Source: UBA7359 sp038142205
Lineage (GTDB): Bacteria > Pseudomonadota > Gammaproteobacteria > Eutrophobiales > Eutrophobiaceae
Assembly (NCBI GenBank): GCA_038142205.1
Contig: JAYQJO010000001.1
Location: forward strand, 496,001 to 560,000
Direction of reading: 5' to 3'
Length of the DNA: 64,000 nt
Part shown: positions 8,462-17,772 of the stretch, one piece after another
Layout of the letters: each line of letters starts with the position of its first letter
Numbering within the stretch: the first letter of the stretch is position 1
Notes under the pieces: generated by a model
Told to the model about the DNA's origin: nothing
Database searches by the model: none
The model's input: only the letters and a program-made list of their open reading frames with translations
Made by a program: the position numbers and the translations under genes

Positions 8462-8998
8462 TTAGAGATTAATATAGCCGTCACGAAGACGGTTTTCTAT
8501 TTCCACCGGTGCATAGGGAACTGAATCAATAAATTTAGGAATATCTTTTCTTTCGACGCCATGAAATTTCATGGTTGTTTCACAGACTTTCATATCAATG
8601 ATATCGTCTGCATCTAGACGTGCTGCTAGATCTAGTAATTTTTGATTGTTCGCATGATTTTGCTGTGTAAACCATTCAATATCGGGGCCGTGAATAACCA
8701 TGACGATCTCAATATCCTGGTATTTTGGTGACTGTGTCATTGTAACTTCTTCTGTTCTTTCTAATAGTGCTTCAAGCTCTGATAGGCTATGTCCCTTTAT
8801 ATCAAATAGATAACTTTTGTTTTCGATTATGATGTTATTATTATTCTGTTTCTGAGTAGGAGTTTCTGTAGTAACTAGTGTCGAATTTTCCTTTTTCTGT
8901 TGTTCTTGATTGTCGCAAGCGGTGAAGTAAATCAGGTTAAAACAAGTGATAACTAATACAAGTAGTCTTTTGTTACTGCGGTATTTTAAATTATTCAA
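8462..8998 (-). CDS. Predicted lipoprotein with DsrE/F-like domain
   Basis: 178 residues. The N-terminus has a basic stretch, a hydrophobic segment (LLVLVITCFNLIYFTAC) and a cysteine at about residue 28 that could be lipidated. A low-complexity Gln/Asn/Thr linker follows. From about residue 70 the sequence (YQDIEIVMVIHGPDIEWF, LLDLAARLDADDIIDMKVC, FIDSVPYAPVEI) resembles the DsrE/DsrF-like fold of small sulfur-relay and periplasmic proteins, with one cysteine in MKVCETTMKFHGV. Its role is unknown; an envelope-anchored sulfur-handling function is inference only. It is convergent with thiL. Confidence 0.6.
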   Translation of the reverse strand: MNNLKYRSNKRLLVLVITCFNLIYFTACDNQEQQKKENSTLVTTETPTQKQNNNNIIIENKSYLFDIKGHSLSELEALLERTEEVTMTQSPKYQDIEIVMVIHGPDIEWFTQQNHANNQKLLDLAARLDADDIIDMKVCETTMKFHGVERKDIPKFIDSVPYAPVEIENRLRDGYINL

Positions 8999-9137
8999 AA
9001 TCTATCCTCTCTGTAACTAGGATATTATAAATGAACACTGGGGGTAATTAATAAATATGGAAAGTTTATTATTAGTAGAATCAGACAAAGGACTTTAATA
9101 TATAACTATATTCCGATTAGTATAAAAATAGATAGAG

Positions 9138-9404
9138 TTATCTACGGCGTTTTCCTTTATTTCCTTTTACTTCTTCAAACTTTACTTTGAGAGGCTTGCC
9201 TTCATACATTTTTCCATCAAGTCCCGCGATAGCAGCACGCGCTTCATGGCCTTCCATTTCAACAAAGCCAAAACCTTTACAGGTTCGGGTGAAAACATCT
9301 TGAACTAAATGAATTGAACGTACTTTTCCGAATTCAGAGAATAGCTCTGTAATTGCAGTTTCTGAAGCGTTATTAGGTAAACTGCCAATAAAAATTTTTC
9401 TCAA
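9138..9404 (-). CDS. RNA-recognition-motif (RRM) protein
   Basis: Small single-domain RNA-binding protein of 88 residues. It has RNP2 (KIFIGSLP, residues 3-10), RNP1 (KGFGFVEM, about 43-50) and a basic C-terminal tail (KGNKGKRRR). Such RRM proteins in proteobacteria and cyanobacteria are often cold- or stress-induced RNA chaperones. The neighbouring cold-shock gene on the same strand fits that role. A perfect 7-bp inverted repeat lies just upstream (9424-9443). Confidence 0.85.
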   Translation of the reverse strand: MRKIFIGSLPNNASETAITELFSEFGKVRSIHLVQDVFTRTCKGFGFVEMEGHEARAAIAGLDGKMYEGKPLKVKFEEVKGNKGKRRR

Positions 9405-9423
9405 AATAATAGCTCTATTTATG

Positions 9424-9443
9424 TGATGTGAACACGCACATCA
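9424..9443. promoter_or_regulatory. Inverted repeat upstream of the RRM gene
   Basis: TGATGTG, 6 bases, CACATCA: perfect 7-bp arms, 20 bp before the RRM start codon. It could be a protein-binding operator or an RNA hairpin in the 5' leader covering the ribosome binding region. Nothing identifies the factor. Confidence 0.35.
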
Positions 9444-9460
9444 AAACATTGTAATTGAGT

Positions 9461-9487
9461 GAAAACCCTGTCATGAACAGAACAGGG
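9461..9487 (-). terminator. Probable terminator after the cold-shock gene
   Basis: On the minus strand, a CCCTGT / ACAGGG stem with a 10-base loop is followed by GTTTTC. It lies about 35 bp past the cold-shock stop codon. The U-tract is short, so termination may be partial. Confidence 0.45.
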
Positions 9488-9522
9488 CACGAAAAAGCAA
9501 GTTAGTTCTTTGGATCTGGGTA

Positions 9523-9726
9523 TTACTCAGTAGTTACTTGACTTGCTTGTGGACCTTTAGGACCATTTTCAACTTCATAACTTACTTTTTGACCTTCTGA
9601 TAAAGATCGAAAACCTTCGCTACTTATCGCTGAATAATGGACAAACACGTCGGCACTACCGTCATCCGGAGAAATAAAGCCAAAACCCTTTGCATCATTG
9701 AACCACTTAACAGAACCTGTTGCCAT
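9523..9726 (-). CDS. Cold-shock protein (CspA family)
   Basis: Single-stranded nucleic-acid-binding OB-fold protein, an RNA chaperone. Start chosen at the ATG at 9726 (MATGSVKWFNDAKGFGFIS), which follows a GAGGT ribosome binding site; a nine-residue upstream extension is not conserved. The 67-residue length is standard. RNP1 (KGFGFI) and RNP2 (VFVHYSAI) are intact, and the C-terminal GPKGPQASQVT is typical. The long gap upstream (9727-9916) would allow the structured 5' leader seen in csp genes, although I could not fold it. Confidence 0.95.
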   Translation of the reverse strand: MATGSVKWFNDAKGFGFISPDDGSADVFVHYSAISSEGFRSLSEGQKVSYEVENGPKGPQASQVTTE

Positions 9727-9916
9727 GTATATAACCTCTATGTTTCTAATCAAAAATCATCTTATTGCTACTACTCATTAGGCAATTTACAAGGTAGAAC
9801 GGGCTACTGAAAATGCTAGGTATGCTGCAATAGATCTTGTACGTAGAATATACTTGATTTTTTGAAAATCATCCATGTTTTCCGACTAATTTAGCTTTAT
9901 TGTGCTTTTATGCCGG

Positions 9917-10984
9917 CTACAAAGTTAATGGATTATCTGGATCAGTATTTTCATTAAACGGAATGTGTCTATCAGTATTAGTTAATTGATAGACCTTACC
10001 AATCCAGTTATTGATAACGGCTTCCGCGGTATCGTGCCAGGTATTATCCAGAAAAGGAATGATCAGGTTCTCAGGGAAAACGGGTATTTCACTATTTTCT
10101 GCCAAAGCAGTGTTCAGGTTGTCCTGATATTCTTCAAGAATAGTCTGGCACTTTAAAGAAAAATAATTTTCCGGAAAAGGTGGGTACTCCTTGATCTCAC
10201 CATTAATATAACGTCCCACTTCGCGTTTATATTCCTTCATTAAACTGATGGAGTCATACTCCGGGTGCCCCTGGAAAAAAACCAAACGGAACCCATCCTC
10301 GCTGACGGCAAGGTGTACATCACCATCTTCGCTTTCAACCAGTATTTTTAACCCTGCTTCGTTAAATTGCTCAGGAAAAATCTCATTAAAACGTGAATGT
10401 GGCACGTCAAAGCGTGTATTAACACCTGCAACCAGCGGATGTTTTCTATCGACAACGCGATGCGGATAAACTCCCCAACGTTTTCCTGATGGAAGCATGG
10501 TACGTTTTTGTTTGTAACGAAATTGCAAAACAGCATGCGTTGTAAGACAGGAACAAAGTGTCGAAGTGACATTATCATATGCCCAGGCCAACACCTCACT
10601 TAAGGGCTGCCAGAAAGGCTGTTCAGCCAACTCACTGCCTATCATGTTAGCGCCAGTAATGATTAAAGCATCAAGACCTTCTTTTTTAATATCATCAAAG
10701 CTTTGATAATACTTATTTATATGTGCCTGACCTTCATTACTTCTCTCCAGTTCATCCAGTGTGAAAGGATGGAGGTAAAACTGTGCAATCTGATTACTCT
10801 CACCAATAAGATGGAAAAACTGACGTTCGGTCGCCTCCAGTGCAGCATCCGGCATCATATTCAATAAACCAATATGTAATTCACGAATATCTTGTTGCAA
10901 AGCCTGATCAGCAGCAAGAACAGTTTCTCCGTCCTGCTTAAGTCTGGCAAATCTTTGTAAATCACTGTTGGCTACAAGTGGCAC
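9917..10984 (-). CDS. metA: Homoserine O-succinyltransferase (MetA family)
   Basis: Activates homoserine by O-acylation, the first committed step of methionine synthesis. The 355-residue protein has the family opening LHIGLLNMMPDAALEATERQ, the nucleophile region STLCSCLTTHAVLQ (where E. coli MetA has the catalytic Cys in STLFICWGAQAGLY), SRFNEI, and the His-x-x-Glu element FFQGHPEYD. The tail after about residue 300 extends beyond E. coli MetA (309). Acyl donor preference (succinyl versus acetyl) cannot be decided by eye. The next gene upstream on this strand is a P-loop ATPase, 17 bp away. Confidence 0.8.
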   Translation of the reverse strand: MPLVANSDLQRFARLKQDGETVLAADQALQQDIRELHIGLLNMMPDAALEATERQFFHLIGESNQIAQFYLHPFTLDELERSNEGQAHINKYYQSFDDIKKEGLDALIITGANMIGSELAEQPFWQPLSEVLAWAYDNVTSTLCSCLTTHAVLQFRYKQKRTMLPSGKRWGVYPHRVVDRKHPLVAGVNTRFDVPHSRFNEIFPEQFNEAGLKILVESEDGDVHLAVSEDGFRLVFFQGHPEYDSISLMKEYKREVGRYINGEIKEYPPFPENYFSLKCQTILEEYQDNLNTALAENSEIPVFPENLIIPFLDNTWHDTAEAVINNWIGKVYQLTNTDRHIPFNENTDPDNPLTL

Positions 10985-11001
10985 TGTTATTTCTCTATAA
11001 G

Positions 11002-11833
11002 TTAAAGTTGTTGTTCAATTAAATCCAGAAAGTCAGTTTCGCTGTTCACTTTGGCGATGTCATTAGTACAAACAGTATAGCCATATTCATCTGCAATTGA
11101 TTGATAACGCGGGATACGGTTATAAAAAAGACGTGAAAAAATCCAGCGAACAAAGTCATTTGGATCAATCATCGCTGTATATTCGAGATTATTCTCTTTT
11201 AAATAAGTCTCAAGGTTTACATCAAGAAAATCTTCGCGATAATACAGTGGCTTTGGCGCTTGTTCAGCGCGTTTAATTAATTCAACTTCGTCCTGTTCTG
11301 TCGCTCTGATATAAATGATCAAGGTATGTTCTGCGAGTGTTTTGAGTACAGCTTCGTTTTCAAGTTCACACAAACTCCCCCGCATCATTAATAAAATTAC
11401 GGTAATCATAAACTTCATAAGAACGCTTAATAAAATCAGGCACGTCAAGCATGGCAGAGATTTCAGCTTCACGATGCAGGTTTTGTCGATGTTTAAATTC
11501 GCGTAAGCCTAATCCACCTTTTTCCGGATCACCGAGTTGACCAAGAAATGTTGACACCGCCTTGAGATTATCAACAGAAATATTATTGCTGATCGTAATT
11601 GAGTCAGATAATAATAATTTTTTTAACAAAGGTACCTTCATGGCATTTTTCTTTACATTATCCGACATTGCGTCACTTAAATAATGCGTGCCGATACGAT
11701 AATCGCCTGAATAGTGAAACCAGTCAGCATTACGTAACAAGCAGGCAAGACGCGTTTTTCCAACGCCGGACATGCCAAGCAGGGTGATGGCCTTGCGATC
11801 CCATTTCCTGAATTGTTCAACAGATAGTTTCAC
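11002..11833 (-). CDS. P-loop ATPase/kinase-like conserved protein, apparent +1 frameshift
   Basis: From the ATG at 11833 the frame encodes MKLSVEQFRKWDRKAITLLG then MSGVGKTRLACLLR, a Walker A loop (GMSGVGKT) near residues 20-27. It runs to YEVYDYRNFINDAG and then stops just past a run of five C (plus strand, 11377-11381). Immediately after, in another frame, the protein continues GSLCELENEAVLKTLAEHTL to the stop at 11002. Removing one base of the run fuses both into about 277 residues reading NDAGSLCELE. The specific function is unknown; it resembles conserved gammaproteobacterial ATPases that I cannot name. Confidence 0.75.
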
Positions 11834-11992
11834 TTCATAAATCCTGAACTTATAAATGCGCGCTATTATAAGCGAATCAATACGCTATGGGCATGTTTTA
11901 ATTAATATTTTATAATTTAGTCTTTGAATTGAGTGTTGGCTGAAATGCCAATTTTGGTGGAGGTAATCAATAAACCTGCTCAAAATGAATGC

Positions 11993-12229
11993 TTATTTTT
12001 CAGGTAATGCTTCGAATTCTTGTCTACGTTCTTCAATCCATTTATTCATTGTTTCTCTGTCGTTCATCATTTCCTGCATTTTGTACATGGCTTCAAGATG
12101 TGCTTCGTCTTTCTTCTGGAACATTTCCATACCATGATCACGACTCATTTGTGCTGCCTCATCAAATGTTTCTGCATGAAATTCTAAATCGCAAGCGCCA
12201 CCAAGCTGTCTACAACTCATTGTTTTCAT
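11993..12229 (-). CDS. DUF1059 small protein
   Basis: A 78-residue protein starting MKTMSCRQLGGACDLEFHAE, the Cys-rich opening of DUF1059 (C6, C13), followed by a helical, charged, Met-rich region. Start chosen at 12229, where ATGA overlaps the fumarase stop by 4 bp and a GGAGAG ribosome binding site lies inside the fumarase gene. It is therefore translationally coupled to fumarase. Function unknown. Confidence 0.75.
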   Translation of the reverse strand: MKTMSCRQLGGACDLEFHAETFDEAAQMSRDHGMEMFQKKDEAHLEAMYKMQEMMNDRETMNKWIEERRQEFEALPEK

Positions 12230-13740
12230 GATTTTCTCTCCAGAATAATTTTTTGCCATTGCTGTGGGCCAGTTTGATGAACAGCATTACCATTTACATC
12301 AACCGCTACGGTGACAGGCATGTCTTTTACTTCAAATTCATGTATCGCTTCCATACCCAGTTCTTCAAAGGCAACCACTCTTGCATCGGTAATGGCTTTT
12401 GAAACAAGATAGGCTGCACCACCAACGGCCATGAGATAAACAGCCTGGTGTTTTTTAATAGCATCAATTGCGATAGGCCCACGTTCAGCTTTACCGACCA
12501 TGCCAATTAAACCTGTTTTATTCAGCATCATATCGGTAAATTTATCCATACGTGTTGCTGTAGTCGGGCCGGCAGGGCCAACTACTTCTTCACGTACAGC
12601 ATCAACAGGACCAACGTAGTAAATAAAACGATTGGTAAAATCGACGCCATCAGGTAAGGATTCACCTTTATCAAATAAATCCTGTATTTTCTTATGGGCG
12701 GCATCACGACCGGTCAACATTTTTCCTGAAAGCAGAATTGTTTCTCCGGGCTGCCATTCTTTAATGGTTTCTGCAGTAACTTCATCCAGATTTACTCGTC
12801 TTGCAGAAGGGCCAACATCCCAGGTGATTTTTGGCCAGTCATTAATATCGGGTGGCGTTTGTAAAGAAGGACCTGAACCGTCTAAAACAAAATGAGCATG
12901 TCGTGTTGCAGCACAGTTAGGAATCATCGCAACAGGTTTGTTCGCAGCGTGTGTAGGGTAGTCCATTATTTTTACATCAAGAACTGTGGTTAAGCCACCT
13001 AAGCCTTGCGCACCAATACCAAGTTCATTAACACGTTCATAGATTTCCAGTCTTAATTTTTCAGCCGTTGTTTTAGCACCGCGTGTTTTTAATTCCTGAA
13101 TATCAATTGGATCCATAAGTGATTCTTTTGCCATGATCATGGCTTTTTCAGCTGTACCACCGATACCGATGCCGAGCATTCCTGGAGGGCACCAGCCGGC
13201 GCCCATAGTCGGAACTGTTTTTACAACCCAGTCAACAATATCATCAGACGGATTAAGCATGGCAAATTTGGATTTGGCTTCTGAACCGCCACCTTTTGCT
13301 GCCACTTGCACATCAACTTTATCGCCTTTAACAATTTCCATGTGAATGACTGCAGGTGTGTTATCGCCCGTGTTTTTTCTTGTGCCAGCAGGATCATTCA
13401 ATATTGATGCACGTAATTTATTATCAGGGTGGTTATAGGCTTTCCTAACACCTTCATTCACCATTTCTTCAACGGATAATTCTGCATCCCACTTGATATC
13501 CATACCGACTTTAACAAAGACCGTGACAATGCCCGTGTCTTGACAAATAGGGCGATGGCCTTCGGCACACATTCTTGAATTGATTAGTATTTGCGCCATA
13601 GCATCTTTGGCTGCTTTTGATTCTTCTTTTTCATAAGCAGCATTGACTGCTTTAATGAAGTCAATGGGATGGTAATAGGAAATATATTGCAATGCGTCCG
13701 CAACGCTTTCGATAAAATCATCTTGTTTTATGACGGTCAT
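12226..13740 (-). CDS. fumA: Fumarate hydratase, class I (iron-sulfur)
   Basis: Fe-S fumarase of the TCA cycle (fumarate to malate). 504 residues, as expected for the single-chain class I form. Visible cluster and active-site segments are the RPICQDTGIVTVF cysteine near residue 104, WCPPGMLGIGIGG near 220, and IPNCAATRHAHF near 318. The swivelling C-terminal beta domain (GPAGPTTATRMDKF through QQWQKIILERKS) is present. It is transcribed with DUF1059. acnB lies just upstream in the same direction, so two TCA steps sit together, although a terminator follows acnB. Confidence 0.95.
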   Translation of the reverse strand: MTVIKQDDFIESVADALQYISYYHPIDFIKAVNAAYEKEESKAAKDAMAQILINSRMCAEGHRPICQDTGIVTVFVKVGMDIKWDAELSVEEMVNEGVRKAYNHPDNKLRASILNDPAGTRKNTGDNTPAVIHMEIVKGDKVDVQVAAKGGGSEAKSKFAMLNPSDDIVDWVVKTVPTMGAGWCPPGMLGIGIGGTAEKAMIMAKESLMDPIDIQELKTRGAKTTAEKLRLEIYERVNELGIGAQGLGGLTTVLDVKIMDYPTHAANKPVAMIPNCAATRHAHFVLDGSGPSLQTPPDINDWPKITWDVGPSARRVNLDEVTAETIKEWQPGETILLSGKMLTGRDAAHKKIQDLFDKGESLPDGVDFTNRFIYYVGPVDAVREEVVGPAGPTTATRMDKFTDMMLNKTGLIGMVGKAERGPIAIDAIKKHQAVYLMAVGGAAYLVSKAITDARVVAFEELGMEAIHEFEVKDMPVTVAVDVNGNAVHQTGPQQWQKIILERKS

Positions 13741-13881
13741 ACTTTGATTCCGATAATGTTTTGTTAATTATTATAGTGTTTATTAAACGTCGTTACAGAC
13801 ATCTTCGAATAAATTTCTCATTAGTTGAAACGGGTGCTCCTGTGGATTTCTGCGCCCGCGGCATACAGTACATCTTGTACA

Positions 13882-13908
13882 TAAAAAAGGGCAGCATAAG
13901 CTACCCTT
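13882..13908 (-). terminator. Rho-independent terminator after acnB
   Basis: On the minus strand AAGGGTAGC, loop TTAT, GCTGCCCTT is followed by a T-run (TTTTTTAT). It is a compact GC-rich hairpin about 25 bp past the acnB stop. Confidence 0.85.
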
Positions 13909-13931
13909 AGGTTGATACAATTATATGTTTA

Positions 13932-16547
13932 TCAAGCAACCGTAACTGGGATTTGTTCCAGTTTTGATTTCGCTTGTGCTGCGCTTTTTTGAAAAGACTC
14001 AATTTCATCAAAGTTTAGGTAGCGATATACATCTTCTGCCAACGGATCAAGATCTGCTGCAAACTGCATATATTCTTCCATAGTTGGTATGTGACCGAGA
14101 ATGGACGATACCGCAGCAATTTCAGCCGAAGCTAGAAAAACATCCGCGCCATCGCCTAAACGGTTCGGGAAGTTACGTGTTGAGGTTGAGACTGCGGTTG
14201 ATTTTGCAGCGATTCGTGCCTGATTACCCATGCAAAGCGAACAGCCAGGCATTTCAGTTCTCGCACCAGCTTTACCAAAAATACTGTAGTAACCTTCTTC
14301 CGTTAGTTGATGCTCGTCCATCTTGGTTGGTGGCGAGACCCAAAGGCGAGTAGGAATAACTCCACCTGATTTTTCCAGCATTTTACCTGCGGCACGGAAG
14401 TGGCCGATATTGGTCATACATGAACCGATGAATACTTCATCGATCTTGGTTCCGGCAACTTCAGATAAAGGTTTCACATCATCCGGGTCGTTCGGGCAGG
14501 CCAATAATGGTTCTTTGATTTCATTCAGATCAATTTCAAAGACTTTGGCATATTCTGCATCAGCATCAGGTTCCATTAATACAGGATTTGCAATCCAATC
14601 TTCCATCGCGTTTGCACGGCGTTCTAATGTACGTGGATCGCCATAACCTTCTGTGATCATCCAACGTAGCAAGATAATATTGGATTGCAGGTATTCGATA
14701 ATAGGTTCTTTACCGAGGTGTATTGTACAACCGCCAGCTGAACGTTCGGCACTGGCATCCGATAATTCAAATGCTTGTTCGCATTTAAGGTTTGGTAAGC
14801 CTTCGATTTCCAGGATGCGGCCAGAGAAGATATTTTTCTTTCCTTCTTTGGCAACGGTCAGGTCACCACTTTGAATGGCGGCATAAGGAATCGCATTAAC
14901 CAAATCACGTAAGGTGATACCCGGTTGCATCTCGCCTTTGAAACGTACCAGTACTGATTCTGGCATATCTAATGGCATAACACCGGTTGCTGCGGCAAAA
15001 GCAACAAGACCAGAGCCAGCCGGGAATGAAATACCTAATGGAAAACGTGTATGTGAATCACCACCGGTGCCCACGGTATCCGGCATTAACATACGGTTTA
15101 GCCAAGAATGGATAATACCGTCACCTGGGCGTAAAGAAACACCGCCGCGGGTTTGGATAAAGTCAGGTAGGGTATGATGTGTGTTTACATCAATCGGTTT
15201 TGGGTATGCTGCTGTATGACAGAAAGATTGCATCACCAAGTCCGCAGAGAAACCAAGACATGCGAGGTCTTTCAATTCATCACGTGTCATTGGGCCTGTT
15301 GTGTCTTGCGAACCAACCGTGGTCATCTTTGGTTCGCAATAGGTGCCAGGACGAATGCCTTCAACGCCACAAGCCTGCCCAACCATTTTTTGTGCCAGCG
15401 TATAACCTTTCCCGGTGTCATTTGCTGGTACAGGTGTACGGAACATATCGCTTGGGCCAAGCCCTAATGCTTCGCGTGCACGGGTTGTTAAACCGCGGCC
15501 AATAATCAATGGAATACGACCGCCAGCCTGTACTTCGTCAAGAATAATATCGGTCTTCAATGAAAAATCGCAGAGTTCTTCACCAGTTTCTGCATTTTTA
15601 ACTTTGCCTTCGTAAGGATAGATATCGATGACATCGCCCATATTCATTTTGCTGACATCGCATTCAATTGGTAGTGCACCAGCATCTTCCATTGTATTGA
15701 AAAAGATAGGGGCTATTTTGCCGCCTAAACAATAACCACCGTCGCGTTTGTTTGGAATATGTGGGATATCATCACCCATATGCCAGAGCACAGAGTTCGT
15801 TGCTGATTTACGCGAAGAACCGGTACCAACCACATCTCCCACATAGGCTAGGGGATGGCCTTTGCCCTTTAATTCTTCGATTTGTTTTATCGGGCCGATT
15901 TCACCCGCTTTATCAGGGGTAATGCCTTCGCGCTCCATTTTTAACATGGCTAGGGCGTGTAGAGGGATATCTGGTCGTGACCAGGCATCTGGTGCTGGGG
16001 AAAGGTCATCGGTATTCGTTTCGCCCGGAACCTTGAAGACCGTAACAGTAATTTTGTCGGCTAATTTAGGTTTAGAAGTAAACCATTCACCGTCGGCCCA
16101 GGATTGAACAACGTTTTTCGCATGTTCATTACCTGCGTCAGCCTTTTCTTTTACGTCATGGAAGGCATCAAACATTAATAATGTATGTGATAGTGCAGTT
16201 GCCGCTGCAGATGCGAGTTCATCAATATCTAGGCAATCAATTAATGGCTGAATATTGTAGCCACCGAGCATAGTACCGAGTAATTCAATAACCTTGGTTT
16301 TATCTATTAAGGGAGATTGTGTTTCGTCTTTAGTAATTGCTGCCAGAAAACCGGCTTTTACATAAGCTGCTTGATCGACGCCTGCAGGAATACGATTCGT
16401 AATTAAATCGAGGATAAAATCTTCTTCTCCTACGGGAGGATTTTTTAATAATTCAACTAAGTCCGCGGTTTGCTCCGGGGTTAATGGTTGTGGGACGATA
16501 CCTTGTTCGGCACGTTCCTGTACGTGTTGGCGATAAGCTTCAAGCAA
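13932..16547 (-). CDS. acnB: Aconitate hydratase B
   Basis: Bifunctional aconitase/2-methylisocitrate dehydratase of the TCA cycle; in E. coli it can also bind mRNA when its cluster is lost. 871 residues, close to E. coli AcnB (865). The start is a TTG at 16547 behind AGGAGA; the product begins MLEAYRQHVQERAEQGIVPQ. HEAT-like and swivel domains come first (NPPVGEEDFILDLITNRIPAG), then the catalytic domains. Cluster ligands appear in GSCMTNIGHFRAAG and PGCSLCMGNQ, and VGTGGDSHTRFPLG is present. The AcnB isoform, rather than AcnA, is clear from this domain order. Confidence 0.96.
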   Translation of the reverse strand: MLEAYRQHVQERAEQGIVPQPLTPEQTADLVELLKNPPVGEEDFILDLITNRIPAGVDQAAYVKAGFLAAITKDETQSPLIDKTKVIELLGTMLGGYNIQPLIDCLDIDELASAAATALSHTLLMFDAFHDVKEKADAGNEHAKNVVQSWADGEWFTSKPKLADKITVTVFKVPGETNTDDLSPAPDAWSRPDIPLHALAMLKMEREGITPDKAGEIGPIKQIEELKGKGHPLAYVGDVVGTGSSRKSATNSVLWHMGDDIPHIPNKRDGGYCLGGKIAPIFFNTMEDAGALPIECDVSKMNMGDVIDIYPYEGKVKNAETGEELCDFSLKTDIILDEVQAGGRIPLIIGRGLTTRAREALGLGPSDMFRTPVPANDTGKGYTLAQKMVGQACGVEGIRPGTYCEPKMTTVGSQDTTGPMTRDELKDLACLGFSADLVMQSFCHTAAYPKPIDVNTHHTLPDFIQTRGGVSLRPGDGIIHSWLNRMLMPDTVGTGGDSHTRFPLGISFPAGSGLVAFAAATGVMPLDMPESVLVRFKGEMQPGITLRDLVNAIPYAAIQSGDLTVAKEGKKNIFSGRILEIEGLPNLKCEQAFELSDASAERSAGGCTIHLGKEPIIEYLQSNIILLRWMITEGYGDPRTLERRANAMEDWIANPVLMEPDADAEYAKVFEIDLNEIKEPLLACPNDPDDVKPLSEVAGTKIDEVFIGSCMTNIGHFRAAGKMLEKSGGVIPTRLWVSPPTKMDEHQLTEEGYYSIFGKAGARTEMPGCSLCMGNQARIAAKSTAVSTSTRNFPNRLGDGADVFLASAEIAAVSSILGHIPTMEEYMQFAADLDPLAEDVYRYLNFDEIESFQKSAAQAKSKLEQIPVTVA

Positions 16548-16681
16548 AACAATTCTCCTGCAATTTTAATAATATTCTCTAGTGGGTACTTCTATTATGG
16601 TTAGCCCTGTCGAAGGGAGGGTATTATAAGGCAATAATGGGTAAATGATTAAGTTTCTTTTTGAACTTTTTTAGTGCAGTT

Positions 16682-17770
16682 TTAATAGGCTGTATCGATA
16701 ATTCCTCCTCCTAGACAAATATTTTCTTTATAAAAAACAATAAATTGGCCAGGAGTGATAGCTCTTTGTGAGTTTGTAAATGAAACAAAATAACTGTCAT
16801 CTTCGATTTTTTCTATCACACACTTTTGATCGGCCTGTCGATAGCGGTTTTTTGCATAGCAGTGAAACGGTGTTTCAGGTATCTCGCCTGATATCCAGTT
16901 AACGTCTGAGGCAGTTAAATTGTGGCTATGGAGCAGAGGGTGATCGTGATCCTGGGCGACAATTAGCTCGTTTTCAGCAATATTCTTTTGTACGACATAC
17001 CAGGGCGCATCCGATGCACCTTTTACTCCACCTATTCCTAGGCCTTGCCGTTGACCGAGCGTGTAATAAAAGACACCTGCATGCTCTGCGATGATTTGCC
17101 CTTTAGTTGTTTTAATTAGCCCTGGATCAGCTGGAATGTAGCGGCTTAGAAATTGACGAAATGGCTGCTCACCAATAAAACAGATTCCAGTGCTATCCTT
17201 TTTGTCGTGAGTCACTAGACCGGCTTGCTCAGCCCTTTTTCGCACTTCCGGTTTGTCTAGTTCACCAATCGGAAACAGGGCTTTTTCTAATTGTTTCTGG
17301 TTTAAGCGGCACAGAAAATAGCTTTGATCTTTGTTTTGGTCCAGGCCTTTTAATAACTGGAATGAACCGTTGTTTTCATTAATTTGCGCGTAATGCCCGG
17401 TGGCTATCTGGTTTGCTCCAAGGTTTTCAGCGTGTTCCAGAAAGGCTTTAAATTTAATTTCCTGATTACACAGCACATCTGGGTTGGGTGTACGTCCACT
17501 TTTATATTCAGCAAGAAAATTCTTAAATACGTTGTCCCAGTATTCCGAAGAAAGGTCGACTGTGTTTAATGGAATACCGAGTTTATCGCAGACCATCATT
17601 GCATCTTCGACATCGGTTTCCCACATGCAGGCACCATCTTCAGACTTATCATTCCAGTTCTTCATGAACAGCGCTTCGACATTATGCCCCTGCTCTTTTA
17701 ATAGCATAGCCGTAACTGATGAGTCGACGCCGCCAGATATACCGACAATTAATTTATTACTAGAATTCAA
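16682..17770 (-). CDS. mnmA: tRNA-specific 2-thiouridylase MnmA
   Basis: ATP-dependent thiolation of wobble U34 in Lys, Glu and Gln tRNAs, with sulfur delivered by the TusE relay. 362 residues (E. coli 368). The PP-loop is VGISGGVDSSVTAMLL (9-24). The catalytic cysteines are in NPDVLCNQEIKF (about 102) and DSTGICFIGE (about 199). KDQSYFLCRL and the C-terminal beta-barrel (TPGQFIVFY) are present. It lies 2 bp after nudJ, matching the E. coli nudJ-mnmA pair. Confidence 0.96.
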   Translation of the reverse strand: MNSSNKLIVGISGGVDSSVTAMLLKEQGHNVEALFMKNWNDKSEDGACMWETDVEDAMMVCDKLGIPLNTVDLSSEYWDNVFKNFLAEYKSGRTPNPDVLCNQEIKFKAFLEHAENLGANQIATGHYAQINENNGSFQLLKGLDQNKDQSYFLCRLNQKQLEKALFPIGELDKPEVRKRAEQAGLVTHDKKDSTGICFIGEQPFRQFLSRYIPADPGLIKTTKGQIIAEHAGVFYYTLGQRQGLGIGGVKGASDAPWYVVQKNIAENELIVAQDHDHPLLHSHNLTASDVNWISGEIPETPFHCYAKNRYRQADQKCVIEKIEDDSYFVSFTNSQRAITPGQFIVFYKENICLGGGIIDTAY

Positions 17771-17772
17771 GT

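Noticed and set aside
9424..9443. A CRP (cAMP receptor protein) site before the RRM gene
   Set aside because: The inverted repeat does not have TGTGA and TCACA half-sites in the correct order and spacing.
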